DNA from: Atherix ibis
Lineage: Eukaryota; Arthropoda; Insecta; Diptera; Athericidae
Assembly (NCBI GenBank): GCA_958298945.1
Contig: OY282610.1
Coordinates: forward strand, 26,374,233 to 26,438,232
Direction: 5' to 3'
DNA: 64,000 nt
In this document: in pieces, positions 22,346-34,789 of the stretch
Numbering within the stretch: the stretch's first letter is position 1
Layout of the letters: each line of letters opens with the position of its first letter
Translations under genes and position numbers: made by a program
Notes under the pieces: model-generated
The model's input: the letters and a program-made list of their open reading frames with translations, nothing else
The model's database searches: none
Told to the model about the DNA's origin: nothing

Positions 22346-24540
22346 GAGTTCAAATCGCATTAGAAAATTGAGTGAGAGTACTCTACAAGGACTAATTGAC
22401 CACAATATTCCAAAATATTCAGACTTCTTGTATCTATGTTATGTCGCCAACTTTGAGTGTTTCTAAGCTATTGTGTAATTACTGCCTATGGACTAAAGAA
22501 TTTGTTAAAATTTATGCGTACACTTTGATAGTCGTGCAAATAATAAACCTATAATGAGAGATGGAGTTAGGGAGGACCAGGGCGATTTTGTTCTACGTAA
22601 CAGAATATTAATGTGACGTCTTTTTAAGGTTATGTGATTGTTGTAGACGAAAAGAATGTGATTTTTTAATCCAGTTTTTTCTCGTCTTATTTTCTTTAAT
22701 GATTATTATGGGTTGTAATTTTATCATAAATTGAGACTTGAATTTTGCGTTATCTTAAGCGTTGTGATAACTAAACTGTTAACGGGCGATATGTACGACG
22801 CATCGGACTAATCTATGGTAGTTTACAAATGTGTGTAAATACGAGTACCTGCTGTGCGTTAGTGGATTCGATTGCAGAACGCATTATTTGAGGTGTTCGA
22901 CGTGGTCTGTGTGTTTCGGGTGCCATTAGTCTTCTTTGACCTATGCCTTTCTTTATGACTATCCAACCAGTTTTGATTCCATAATAAATCTTTTAAGACC
23001 ACACACTCCTTTGTTTTTATCATTTCACTAGATCCATCGTTCAATCAAGTTCCTTAGACAATTGGAAATTCACAAATCATCTTATAAGTACAATCAGACG
23101 AAAACCTTGATTTCATCAAACGACCTTCGACTATTGCCTAACCGATTTGTTACGTAGCTGAATTGATGATAAAGTTGAAATCGTTTTATTATAGAAACAA
23201 CAAAAATATTGTATAAGCAGTAATAAGCAAAATTAAAATTACGAAGAAAAAAAAACTTCAAATACGTAAACCAGTGAATGGCATTGGAGTAAGTACAGAA
23301 TTTTATGGGTCTTATCAGACAAAAAACTACAATATAACATTAAGAAAATGATTGCTCATATAAATACACATAAGTAAATATCCAAAAATATGGAAGCAGA
23401 TTTGATGAAGTCTATCGACTCTTATCAGATTGATGACTACTGTAGTATGTAGTCTAGTAGCTAGAAAAGGTATTCACTATGATTTTTTTCCATCTACACT
23501 CAAATTCTGTCACAAGCAAAATTTAGAAAACGAAAAAAAGTCTAATCGATTGACTGCAGTAGTAAAAATTACTACTAAACTGATTTAGTAATGTCGGTAA
23601 GCGGTCGTGACTCGGGCCGATATGCTGGTACGTGCATCGAAGATGAGAGAAATATTCGGATTGGACTATTGCGAAAATGATCGACTAGAAAAACGTGTTC
23701 GATTTTCCTAATACTAAAGAGTCGAATACAATATCGCCTTATTCCGATAATCAGTGATGGATTGATTCACTTTTAATCGCTTTAAATATTTGCTTTTTTC
23801 CACGTACAAAGCGTGCCCTGATAAGAGCCTGTATTAATTCGTTTTTATTGAAACAAACCCCACAGAACATCGATAACATAGAAAATATTGTATTATAGTT
23901 TAAAAAAAAAAAAAACGAAATGAAATTTCCCCCCCCAAGCTATCGACAATGTTGATAATGCCAAAGCGAGCTTAGTATGTGCTGATCTATCTGGTGACGT
24001 ACACGCTACGATAATGAAGACGTTCTGTTAGTTACTGGATTGTGTGGGCCTTGTGATTTCGCCACATAATTGAACAAAAGTTAATAAAAATAAAACATTT
24101 TTTATTTCCGGTTCGGTTAGTAAATCAGCACTCGTTTTTGTAGTAGTAAGTTAAAATTAATGCTATACCATTCGAATTGATATCCATCCTTTTGGGACAT
24201 TCTCCTTTTTCCAATTTAACTTAAACTTCATTTGATCTGGAATGAAAAAATTCACTTTAGCCAAAATGTGTACGTTTTGTGAAAATCTGTTTTCTAAATT
24301 TTTTTTTATAAACAAAAAACAATAAAAAAAAACGATTAATCAAAAGCACTGATTTTAGAACGCCATCTCTGTTGTGTATTCGAAAATGCTATCTTGTTAA
24401 TGTTTAAATTTCGGAAAATGGCCGCCAAAGTTCACAGAAGCCATTTTCAACAACAAAAAAAACCATTATTTTTCAGTTACTTAAAAGAAATTATATAAGA
24501 AAAGAAATTATTTCGACCCCCTCTGATTATGTTCGTATTT
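22346..24540. other. non-genic stretch
   Basis: No recognised gene or transposon. Moderately AT-rich with a short poly(C) run near 23931. A minus-strand frame at 22859-23044 has no recognised relatives. Confidence 0.45.
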
Positions 24541-26330
24541 GTTTGTTTGTTTGTTTGATTGTGTGTAAGGTCTCTTAGACATGAGCTAAGGGCCATTTTC
24601 ATAGCACAACGACTATAATTATCGTGCGAGTGGACATTACCAATTTCCTAAACGAAGCTGGTCTGTTTTTTGTAAGGTTCAAACAATTAGAGTTAGTTAA
24701 ATTTTGTGGAGCATTTTTTTTGATCAAGTTACAAAGTTGACTTGGAAATGAAAGTTTTGGATCTATGTGCTCCACAATGGGAGAGGAACCCTAATCGGAC
24801 AGAAATTCTTAGTTTGCTGACATTCGCTCAAAATATGTGGAAAAGCCACAGGATTGGCAGATAGGACGAGTGTGGTTTCCAAATTAGAAGTTATGGGTGA
24901 GAGCAGTATGTCCTATCCGAACTCTGAACAGAATTTCGGTAAAGATGGTGAGTAGACTGGTTTGTTGGTAGTTGGTCAATGAGATGCTAAAAAGCTGTTA
25001 CTGTTAGTCCAGTCTGTGGTTCTAATCATTCTGTTAAAAGGATGCTCTGTGAGCATAGGACGTCGGAGAGTTTCTCGCGCTAACTGACCAACACGTTTAT
25101 TACCCATAATTCCCACATTACCCGGCACCTACCACAACGGAAAGACTCCACAATACAAATCACGGATTTTGGTTCCATTGACCTTAATACAACTTCCTTT
25201 GCAGTACATATTCTTCGAGCCCGCCTAACTGTTCGGAAAAAAAGCTGCCTGCAGGTTGACGGGTCGACAAAAGCCTTCTTTAACCTATTTAGGGTCGTAG
25301 ATATTTACAACACTACTTCCAACCACGGCTTCCAATCTAGATGTAGATGGGGGGTTTGGAAGTGGAGGGAGAGAGTGTAAGAATCTGTTTGTAATATTAA
25401 AACTATTAGCGATAAGGAGGATGAATTTCTTTTCGAGTTGGTGATAGTTATAATAGTTTTGACTAAATTATGGAGGAGGTAAATATCGAAGCGAAGATTA
25501 TTGTAAATAATTCTGATTCGGGCTTTATCGATTAGAATTGAATCCACCGGGGAAGTCTGATAAGCTCAACTGAATAGTCTGAAGCAACGGTTAACAGCTG
25601 CTTCGACACGCCTTAACTCTGGTACGTGTACATAAAGTGAGAATACGCCTTTATTTGACATTCTGACACATAAAGTGAGCGAGTAGTGCAACGTTCCATC
25701 CACGAGGGTGTTAGTTACGCTAATAGTCTCACCCTGTCTGACCTTACGCTTTCTACTGACCAAAACCTTAACCATCCGGTAGATAGCATTGATTTTGTCA
25801 ATCGTGTTGTTGATCTGTAAATTACATCTTTTTCCACGAGTAATTGAAATACCCAGGACTTTCATGGAATCTACAGGATAAAGGGAGACGGGGCTTAGAG
25901 ACGAGACTTTCGTGTTCCATTTACGTTCCTTGCCAACGTGAAGATTTGTCGTGGAAGTGACTTAGTTATTTTCCTCGCTCCAAGAGTTCACTTTGGAAAT
26001 AGTGCTTCCGATTTAGCTAACAATATCTTGGAGGGTTGCTCCAGCCGACAGTACAAAAACATTATCTGCATATAGGAGAAAGTGATTGGGATAAGGAAGT
26101 TGATACAAGTGTTAAAAAGTACAGTAGAAAGAGGGGATCCTTGTGGAATGTCGTTTTCTATCATGCGCAAGCGCGAAAAAAAAACCATTTACCCAAACTG
26201 TGAAGGTTCTGCCTGAAAGGTATAAACAAAGAAGTTCTAGTGTGGCAGAGTCAACTCCCCACTCTGCCAGCTGAAAGATTATTTTACATGCTTTTTAAAT
26301 CGTATGCTCGTTTTGAGAAGTACAAAAGAT
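24541..26330 (-). mobile_element. I-like non-LTR retrotransposon, decayed, with RNase H
   Basis: Read on the minus strand, a run of frames with stops and shifts follows the order of an I-clade ORF2. A stretch resembling the end of RT domain 3 (ATLELLCLYLSGRTFTVWVN) comes at about 26160-26270 and DIPQGSPLSTVLFN at about 26100-26150. The YADN remnant of YADD is at about 26045-26060, and a post-RT region (TISVTNTLVDGTLHY) at about 25690. The end of RNase H (VPGNVGIMGNKRVGQLAR) is at about 25075-25125. The 3' region closes with a (CAAA)n tail at about 24543-24570. At least the 5' half is missing. Non-functional. Confidence 0.75.
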
Positions 26331-26399
26331 GAAACTTATTTATAAAATTTTTTTTTTGGTTTTTGCTATGCAATTTTACAAACAGACAATATATTTTTA

Positions 26400-29135
26400 T
26401 TTATTTTTTAACGGGTCGATGAAAAACTCAGAATACACTAGGAGATATTCCTGGTACAACCAGTAGTGTGAGACTCCAACCCACCAAGAACACTTCCCTT
26501 GATCTTAGCATGACCAATCTTAATTAGATCGACTCGACTAATGACTTCAGTTTCGCTGTTACTTTTTTAAAAATATTATCGCCTGTGGAACTTGGTTTAG
26601 ATCATTTGCTGAGGGGCTAAATCCTTTTTAGTCGACGTATGTTGTTCCTTACATTAAGGACCGTTTCCATCTCAGGGTTCTCATGTAGGAGTAGGCGTGG
26701 ATTGTGTTTACCTGCTTTATTTTTTATTTCTTCAGCTTCAGTACTAATGAGCAAATTCCGTTTTAGGTCACTGTTAGGATTTGCTTGTACAGCCCCATAG
26801 CTGGATACCGCCCATAGCTGTCAGTCCATACCGGCTTTAATATTTGCTTGTAGATAAGAAATTTATTCTGTACTGCTAATTCGGAGTTTCATCCTCAGAG
26901 CCAATAATATCTTCTATATTTGATGTTGAGCTTTTCCTTTTTCATTTTAATAAGCTCTTTCCACCTAAGCTTAACGTTTAGAGGGTCATCCCTTGGGACT
27001 TGGATGTGTTTTGTAAATGGTATAGTTTGGCCATTAATAGATACACCAATAGGATTTTATTTTGTATATGTCTTGTTGTGGAATGTCTCTGGTATACGAG
27101 GTCTATTCAAAAAGTATCGCGAATTTTGTGTTTTTTTTCAAAAATTATTTATTTATTCATGAATATTTATTTTGCCCCCTTCAAAATAATCCCCACCATA
27201 TATTATACACTTGTGCCAAGCTCCTCCTTCGATGCCGTCTTTATCTCCTCAATCGTAGCGTAGCGTCGTCCTTTAATGGGGCTCTTTAGTTTCGGGAACA
27301 AGAAAAAGTCACAGGGGGTCAGATATGGGGAATACGGTGGCTGCAGCATTATAAGTTAGTTGTTTTTGTCAAAAAATTTGCGCACAAGCAACGATGGGAG
27401 AGTGGGGGCGATATCATGGTTCAAAACCCAATTTTTGTTCTTTGACAAATCCGGGCGTTTCTGGCGGATTCCTTCGCGTATAACTTGCAGGTAATATTCC
27501 TTATTGACTGTTCTACACCGTGGCAAGAACTAATGATGCACCACGCCCCTGCAATCGAAGAAAACTGTAAGCAAAACCTTTAAGTCCTCAGCAACTTCTC
27601 TAGCGGTGATTCGAAGATTGGCCAATACTATTTTCTTCACTTCATGAATGTTTTCGTCTTTTGTAGACATGCTCAGGCGTCCGGCACGCTTTTCGTCGTT
27701 CACATCTTCTTGGCCCTCTGAGAACATTTTGAATCACCGATAAACGTTGCTTCGGTCCAAGATAGCTTCACCATATGACACAGTCAACATTCGGAATGTG
27801 TCCGCTCAATTAATTTTGTTTTTCACAGAAAATTTGATACAGATTCTTTGATCCATTTTTTGGAATGGGCAAAAATCGAAGACGAGCCAAAACATGTGTA
27901 AACAAAGCAGCTGTCAAAAATTTAACTGAACATTCAAAATGGCCTAACTTGTCGGCATAAGTGAGAGACACGAGTACCAACATAACGCCACAAAAACAAT
28001 CTAAAATCAAATATACGTAATCCGCGGAAATTCAGAATTCGCGATACCTTTTGAAAATTCAAAACGGACTTCGTATATGGTAGTAAGTACAGAATAGGGT
28101 CAAGTACGGTACCTTGCGGTACCCCAGTCTTAATTTCCCTTAGATCAGTATCTGACTTTAAATTTCCTTTCTGCTCTCTGAAAGCTATTTTAAGACCTTA
28201 TCGAATGCCTGCGCAACATTTATCAAATACTTTTTAAAACCTCGGAAGAGATTTGGTGAACCTAGTCCAAAGTAGAGAGTTTAGTTCTGAAGCCAAATTG
28301 ACGGGTTGGGATATGTTTTCTTTCCTTGATAACAGGTAATAATCATAATCTTTTTTATATCAACCTTTCGAATATCTTTGATATTACGGGTAGTAAACGA
28401 TTTAATAACTGTTGCTGGGGTACATATATCAGCTTTAATGTGCTGCAGTCTGAGTTGGCCTACCTCCGGTACATCTTTTATGATCTGACTACTGATGAGA
28501 TTGTATTCCGAAGGATTCTTTGTACTAATTAAGTTATACTAAACTATGTTTTTAATTTCTTTAAGGATTACCGGCGGAACGTCCTTGTTATCTACTTGGT
28601 TAATAAGTGTCATATTCTGCTTAGTAGTATTTTTTTGGAAGGTGTTGGAACACCTCCATCCTGCTAGATGGTTAGCGAAGAGGCTGCTAGGTTTCTAGCT
28701 ATGGTTACCGAACCATTATTAGAGGGTTTTGATGTGTGTGGTAGCTGCTGATCGACTTATTTTTGAATTCTTTGATTCTTCTCTTTAACTGATGACTCAA
28801 GCCATTTTCTATGTGCTCTCCTCTTAAGTAGAATCATTTCTATCACTTCTTCTGGATAGCTAAATCGGAAATTATTACTTAACAGTTCAAATGGTGTGCT
28901 CGCCTCAGCTGCTTGTTTCATATCAGCTATGAATTGTGCCGTTTCTGTATTTATTTGCTCTATAGTTTCAAGAAGGGCTTTTTAGTTGAGGAACTGGGTT
29001 AGTTTTTCCCCTTAAAAGACACCAATTAGTTTTATTATTTGTTAGTCGCTGGCGGTTTTTGTTTCAGGGTTATACTTTCACATTCCGGTGTATCACGTAT
29101 TTTCGGTAAGTGATCAGATGAAAGGTCTGAAAATG
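26400..29135 (-). mobile_element. jockey-like non-LTR retrotransposon, decayed, split by mariner
   Basis: Minus strand. The endonuclease end (DLSSDHLP) is at about 29110; the RT begins near 28560 (VILKEIKNIV) and continues with LLPVISKIFERLI (28360-28400). The INVAQAFDKVL remnant is at about 28210 and TGVPQGTVLDPILYLL at about 28090-28130. A mariner interrupts at 27095-28075. The frame then resumes with GVSINGQTIPFTKHIQVPRD (about 26990-27050), a KFLIYKQILKPVW thumb-like stretch near 26850 and RNNIRRLKRI near 26640. Many stops and frameshifts. The order is that of jockey ORF2, and both halves match one element, so the mariner entered it. Confidence 0.8.
27095..28075 (-). mobile_element. mariner element, internally deleted, nested in jockey
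   Basis: Terminal inverted repeats start TACGAGGTC (left) and TACGAAGTC (right, complement) and share AAAAGTATCGCGAATT or a close variant further in. Both ends abut TA. The minus strand encodes mariner transposase from MDQRICIKFSVKNKI (about 27850) through FSEGQEDVNDEKRAGR and ITAREVAEDL. It then jumps directly to KVLLTVFFDCRGVVHH, removing the segment with the first catalytic Asp. YSPYLTPCDFFLFPKLK (about 27330) retains the third Asp region. Stops, including one near the N-terminus, show it is dead. It resembles irritans-type mariners from memory of the family. Confidence 0.88.
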
Positions 29136-30199
29136 TTCTAATAAAAAATAATTTATTAGAAACTAGTAAAAATTCAAAAAGATTCGTCGAAAAATATGCG
29201 CAAAAATTTTATTTATTTTTCTTTTATTTTTTAAAATCAACCTAATTTAATCGTAATTTTATTGCGTCAAATAATCGTAAAAATCGTATACTTTTATTGT
29301 AATTATGTGTCTACAATGTCAATAAATAACGATAATTTCGAAGTGGAGAAAATCACATTGAAAAAAAAAAACAAACAAAATACAATAGAATTAATCACGT
29401 ACATTTACAATAAATAATATGAATGGCAATAAAAACCTCTACAAAATACTCACTAAGTTTTAAGAGATAAAGACCAATAATAAAAAAAATAATAACAATA
29501 ATAATAATAGTAATAGTTAGAATGGCATTATGAAGATGAGGCAACAGAAATTATTGAAGCGATTTAGATGGTAAAAAAATATTAGAATAAATATTGGAGG
29601 GCCATAATGTACGTAAACAAATAATAAAAAGTTAAATGGAAACAACAGAAAAGCAGAAAAGCTCAAATACGAGTTACAACAGAACTGACAACAACGAGAA
29701 ATAGGAAAAAAGTTAATTTTTTTTCTGTTTTTTTTTTAATAAGAAAAACAAATTACGAACGAATTTTCATATTTTTATATTTTATATTATGGTCTGTTAG
29801 TGAAGAAAATAAAATAATTTTTTTAAATTTTAATCGCTATTAAACCATCGATTTGAACCGTTTAAATGGCTACGTTGCCATATTTTCCTTTCTGTTCGTT
29901 ATTACCTTTTATACTTATTAAAGGCTTGAAGGCACTGCAATTGTTCCAAGTACACTTATCCCCCGATTTCGGTCGGGGTCCGATATGCGCATGAGACGCG
30001 TCACTTTGGTGTGAAGGTTCGAGAGAGGCTGAACTTTCGGCCTCACTTGCAACATTTTAAGGAGGCGCATGCTGGTGTGAGTATTCCACAAGGAGTGGGG
30101 TCTACCATCCAAAGCGGTGAATGTACTGTATAAGGGTATGTTTTTTCCGTGTTAAATGTATGCGTCGTGTGTATGGAGTGACATTATGAGGATAGGAAG
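29136..30199. other. AT-rich stretch, then unassigned GC-richer segment
   Basis: 29136-29910 is AT-rich with no recognised feature. 29920-30110 is markedly GC-richer and may be the 5' part of the R1-like copy that follows, but it has no counterpart in the other two copies. Confidence 0.4.
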
Positions 30200-31245
30200 T
30201 GTCTGGCTCTGTATGCATGCTTGAATGTATGTAGAACCGTGTCAACTGATGCGATCCAGTTTATCATGGGAGAAATTCTTTTTGAGCTGGAGGTGCTGCG
30301 TGGGGTAGCATTCACTACTGTCTACGGCGGAGCATCCCGCTTGCTGGTTGTACGGTTATGAATGAAGAGGTTTAGGATATTAGTTCACGATAGCGAAGTG
30401 TACTGGTCCTGAATAGAATGTATGAAATATGGCAACGCCGATGGGATGAGAGTGTGAATGGCAGATGGACGAACAGGTTCATTTCGGATGTGTGCTTTAT
30501 ATCTGCGTCTGGTTTTGATTTTGGTCTGTTCCTTGAATGGGCTCCTGTATGGGCGTGGACTGGCTGCGGAAGCTAGATGCCGTTGTGAAGCGGCGGAGGA
30601 AAATCATTGAGTGTGGCCTGTACGAGGATTTGGGTAACCTAGGTGTATGTGGCATTGTAGTGAATCTTGATAGGATGGATGTGAGTGGTGTATTAGGTAT
30701 GAATGCCTTAATAGGTTTGCCGTGACACTGTTTGAGAGGTGAGCGAGGATGATGTGTGCATGAGTATGTGAATGACACGCAAGTTTGCTGCAACCGAGTG
30801 AAAGACGAAGGTCGATTCCGGTTGTACCTTCGGGTCCTAGCAAACCCGCTTACCTGAGCTGCCTTAGAAATTTACAAGATTCCTTACCGTAGCTCAATGA
30901 GCGGCGTATAAACCGAAGTACTCTTAAAATAAAAATTGGTACCACGATAACCGGGGTGCCGCATGGTATTAAAACACACTGTGCCCGACAGTGGTAAGGC
31001 ACCTTTGGCAGCAACGTGGTGGCTGTGGTTAATACCCACAACGCGGGTACTATCTCCGGATTATTGGTGGGAGATACCGGTAATTATCTCGGGCGCTGTC
31101 ACCTCTCGAGCAGAGGTTTAGATAGGCCTCGCCACAAACAGTTGGAGTAATCAGCTTTTAACTAGTAACTGACTGTAAACTGCCAGTAATGGTGGTGCCT
31201 TGATTGAGCGTAACTCAATTCCTATGGTCGTAGGCGACTCATGGT
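30200..31245 (+). mobile_element. R1-like non-LTR retrotransposon, 5'-truncated copy 2
   Basis: The plus strand starts in the same C-terminal ORF region as copy 1 (ACLNVCRTVSTDAIQ-like at about 30220). It extends through the WQRRWDESVNGRW segment (about 30430-30470) and the region corresponding to the Cys-rich tail (IIECGLYEDLG near 30605-30635), then the long conserved 3' region. It lacks the terminal ~40 bp shared by copies 1 and 3, diverging after GGTCGTAGGCGACTCATGGT. Frameshifts make it non-functional. Confidence 0.78.
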
Positions 31246-31290
31246 ATTTGAATGTAATTTATTTTACGTATAGAAACAAGAAATAAATGG

Positions 31291-32210
31291 TATCCCAAAC
31301 AACACGCCAGAAGTAATATTGATAGATAAATGACTCATGCAGTAATTGAATTGTTTCTCGGGTTGTATGGTATGTGGCAGGGTCTTATTGAAACCACATA
31401 TCCTCCACATCCATATCTTGTAATTTAGGGATTTTCAACAAAAAAAAACAGGATTATCATGGCGCGACAGCAACAACCACAAATTGTTATTGCCTGAGCA
31501 GCTGCATTTTCGAAGAAGAATGGTACGATGATGCCGCCAGCCCAAAATCCGCACCAAACAGTAACACGTTGTGGATTCATTTGTTTCTCAACAATTGCTC
31601 GTAGACTTTCTGAAATTGCGACAATTTTGTCGAATAACCAAGCCATCAAGATGAAAATAAGCCTCATTGCTGTTCGAAAAATCAGTATCCACTTCTTGTT
31701 GTTCCATAATCCATTCAACGAGCTCCATTCGCTGTACTTGGTCAGTAGGCTTCACTTTTTGAGTCAATTGAACTTTGTTGGCATGAAGATGCAAATCTTT
31801 TGTGAGAATACGCAGTAGAGAGCTTCTCGAAATGTCCAATTCCTGGACTCTCAGCAACACTCTCACGATCTGCTTCGATAGTTTATGTTGAGCGACTTGT
31901 TGAAGGACGGCTAGAGTAAAGGATCACTGATCTAGTCTCCCTAAATTTTTAAATTATTCCCCTCACAGTTGATGAAGTTAAAGTTACTGATCTGACCATA
32001 TTTTCTACGAAAATTGCGAACTGTAGCAGCCAAACCTTCATTATTTTTAAAATATTTCCCAACAATGAAAACTCGTTCTTTCGTGTAGCGCTCTATTTTT
32101 GATAATCCTTAACTGGCAGCTGTCACGTAGTCTATTTTTTGTTTGTTTGTGGGCAACACTTTACCGCATAAATGGTGCAAAATTCAAATCTTGCGTGTAG
32201 TTTGGGACAT
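31291..32210 (-). mobile_element. Tc1/mariner-superfamily transposon, truncated transposase
   Basis: Ends carry inverted repeats TCCCAAACAACACGCCAGA and TCCCAAACTACACGCAAGA (two mismatches in 19). The minus strand encodes an N-terminal helix region (ERVFIVGKYFKNNEGLAATV, about 32040-32090) and a helix-turn-helix-like LDISRSSLLRILTKDLHLH at about 31800-31840. LTQKVKPTDQVQRMELVEWI comes next, followed by VIRQNCRNF and PQRVTVWCGFWAGGII at about 31520-31580. The rest of the catalytic domain is absent and the element ends within ~250 bp, indicating an internal or 3' deletion. Confidence 0.8.
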
Positions 32211-33139
32211 CCAATAAAGTAAAAATTTTAAGTGTATTTAATTTAATTCTTCTTTCCAAAGCACAACTTATATATAATGTCTTCATAATAGGAATTAAAA
32301 TAAAAAAGTTGAAGGAAATCAATCAGGACTATTTAAGGATATTTCGATGAAATTTTAATTCATAACACTTGTGTGTGTTGGAAGGGAAGAGGCAGGTATT
32401 AAAATTGTGACAACCATACTCAGAGAGAATATTATCCTGGTAGGCCTGCTTGCCGCTAGCTTAAAACGTAGATTGCAGGAGGGTTCGAAGTTTTAGCATA
32501 ATTGTACTCCCACACCCACCATAACCAGAAAAAAATCATGCCAGCACATATAGGGGATAATGGAGACATCCAGAGGTGTTAAGTTCTCCATAGGAGGGAA
32601 AGAAAAGAAAAAAATCACCCCAAAAAAAACTATTTAGGAAAAAGGGTGGGGAATATGAATTGAGGAGGATGGTATAAAAAATGGGAAATTTGAGATTTGG
32701 CGAAAAGAATATTTAAAAAAATGGAAAATATTCTAAAGCAATTTAAAAGAAAAAGAAATTAAATTGCCCAAAGAAACCAAGCCAACCGTCGACGTCACTG
32801 CTTGGCTTGTTTCCAACAAAACCTCCCATTGGCACTTCTCGCCCAAATAATTTTGGACTGACTCTATTCATGCCCCGGCGATGATCTCTTTTAGCGCTTT
32901 CTACTCTCGAAGCTCTTACGTAGGACCGAGTATATATGCAAAGGAGGGACCTTAAATAAAAATCTTAAATTAGCCAAAAATTCATTTTAAAAAAATAATT
33001 TTTTTAAAAACGTTGAGTTTTTTTCTTTTTTTTTTATAAATAAAAATTTGCCTTTAAATTTGTTTAATTTTTATGAATTCGATTTAAAAAAATTAAATTC
33101 GCATTATACTCTTATGGAAAAGATAGCGGAAATAATATT
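32211..33139. other. non-genic stretch
   Basis: Mixed-composition sequence with no recognised coding domain. A GC-richer portion at about 32380-32600 and 32780-32940 could be unrecognised transposon sequence. Confidence 0.4.
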
Positions 33140-33800
33140 AATCGTGTGACATTTATCCTATCTCCGCTGGTGTCCCTCAGGGAAGTAACCTAGCTTGATC
33201 CTTTATAATATTTACACTCCCACTGATATCGTTACCACATTATATGTTGACAATACAGCCATCCTTACACATCACAAAGATCGTTCCGCAGCCATCAAAA
33301 AATCCTACAAAACCACATCCACTCCTTATGTTAGAAAACTGATTCAATATAATTACCTGGGACTCCTTAGAAACCAGAATATAATTACCTGAGATTTATA
33401 TTCGACAAACGGCTAATCTGGCACCCTCACACGAAAACTAAAAGAAGTGAACTCAATGGACGACGCAAACAATTACTACGACTCCTAGACAGTGGGACAA
33501 AACTGACAATAAAAAGTAAACGTTTACTACACAATACGATATTAAAAGCAATATGGTATAGGCTTATGAACTCGAACTTTGGTATACGACTAAGCGTTCC
33601 AAAGACCCTTCGAAGTGAAACCCTACAATCCTGACTCTTTAGAAAAACTATCAATACCCCCTTTTATGGACGAAATAGTATTAACTTAATGTTAATGGCT
33701 TACTTTACCCAACTAACTCCAGTTAATGGCTTACTATACCCAACTAACTTACAGAAATGAGTTCGTATAATGAATTACAATCAAGACAGCAAGAATGAAA
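33140..33800 (+). mobile_element. jockey-like LINE fragment (RT palm to thumb)
   Basis: The plus strand reads SAGVPQGSNLA near 33163-33195. A frame change then gives LYNIYTPTDI and LYVDNTAILTHH (decayed YADDTAIL) at 33200-33280. After a gap follows ELNGRRKQLLRLLDSGTKL (about 33450-33505) and RLLYNTILKAIWYRLMNSN near 33520-33570. The order is that of jockey ORF2. Stops and frameshifts are present and no 5' part is seen. Confidence 0.72.
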
Positions 33801-34789
33801 CAAAAGCAAACGAAAAAAAAATTCTCTTTTTAAAATAAAAAAAAAAAACAAAAAAACCCCGTCTGGCAACAACAAAAAAAGAACAATTTTTAAAATTTCC
33901 GTTTAACGGCAAGGAAAAATATTCAAAATTTAAAAAAATCCTACTTCCATTCTGTCTCGTTCACGAGCATATCATAAAAAGAGATAGATATATTTTAAAA
34001 TTAAAAAAAAATGGCTAAAACTATCCTGAAAACAAACTACGGTCGACTGTAAAGAGAGAGAAGAAAAAAATTTCGGTTGTGAGTAAAATAATCAAAACCG
34101 GTTTTTATTCTTTCTCCTTTTCATTAGTCTTCGAAAAAAACGAGATGCAAATATTCTAAATTAGCTAAATTCTAACTGAATAATAAACTTTTATCTCTGT
34201 CTGTCTGGTTTCGGTCATACATGTTTTCATATCATTAAATTTATTTGCCTTTGAAAGAAAGAGAAATAGAATATTCAAACGGAAACAATTTTTCTCTTGC
34301 AATTTTTATTTTTGCTGTTCCGATAAATACATCACACCGAAAGAGAAAGAAAGAATCAATAAAAATTAATTGAATAGCGCGCTTTTCCCTACTTCCTGTT
34401 ACACTTTTTTTTCAATTTCTTTTCACATGTTAAAATCACAAAATTTTTAATTAATTAATAAAAATTCTACCAAAAAATATGATTGAACAGAAAATATTAT
34501 ACATGAACAGAGAGTTTAGCTTGAGATTGTACATAAAAAAAGGGGGAATCCCCATTTTTAGATTGGAATAATGGTATAAATGGAATTTTGATTAGAAAGC
34601 AATTAAAAAATGTGTACATAGTTAAATACACCTTATTTTAAAAGCCGTGTAAATAGGGGGATATGTATATTATACCAAAAAATAGTTTCCATAATTTTCG
34701 AAAGATTTTAATACAATAGCAACAAATTTTTGGATTTGATGATTTCTTCCAATATTTTATAATCGAATTTAAGATAATTACTTTTTTTT
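33801..34789. other. AT-rich non-genic stretch
   Basis: No recognised gene or element; homopolymer-rich. Confidence 0.5.

Noticed and set aside
22325..22360. tRNA B box (GAGTTCAAATCGC)
   Set aside because: No A box or cloverleaf can be drawn; it lies at the decayed edge of the minisatellite.
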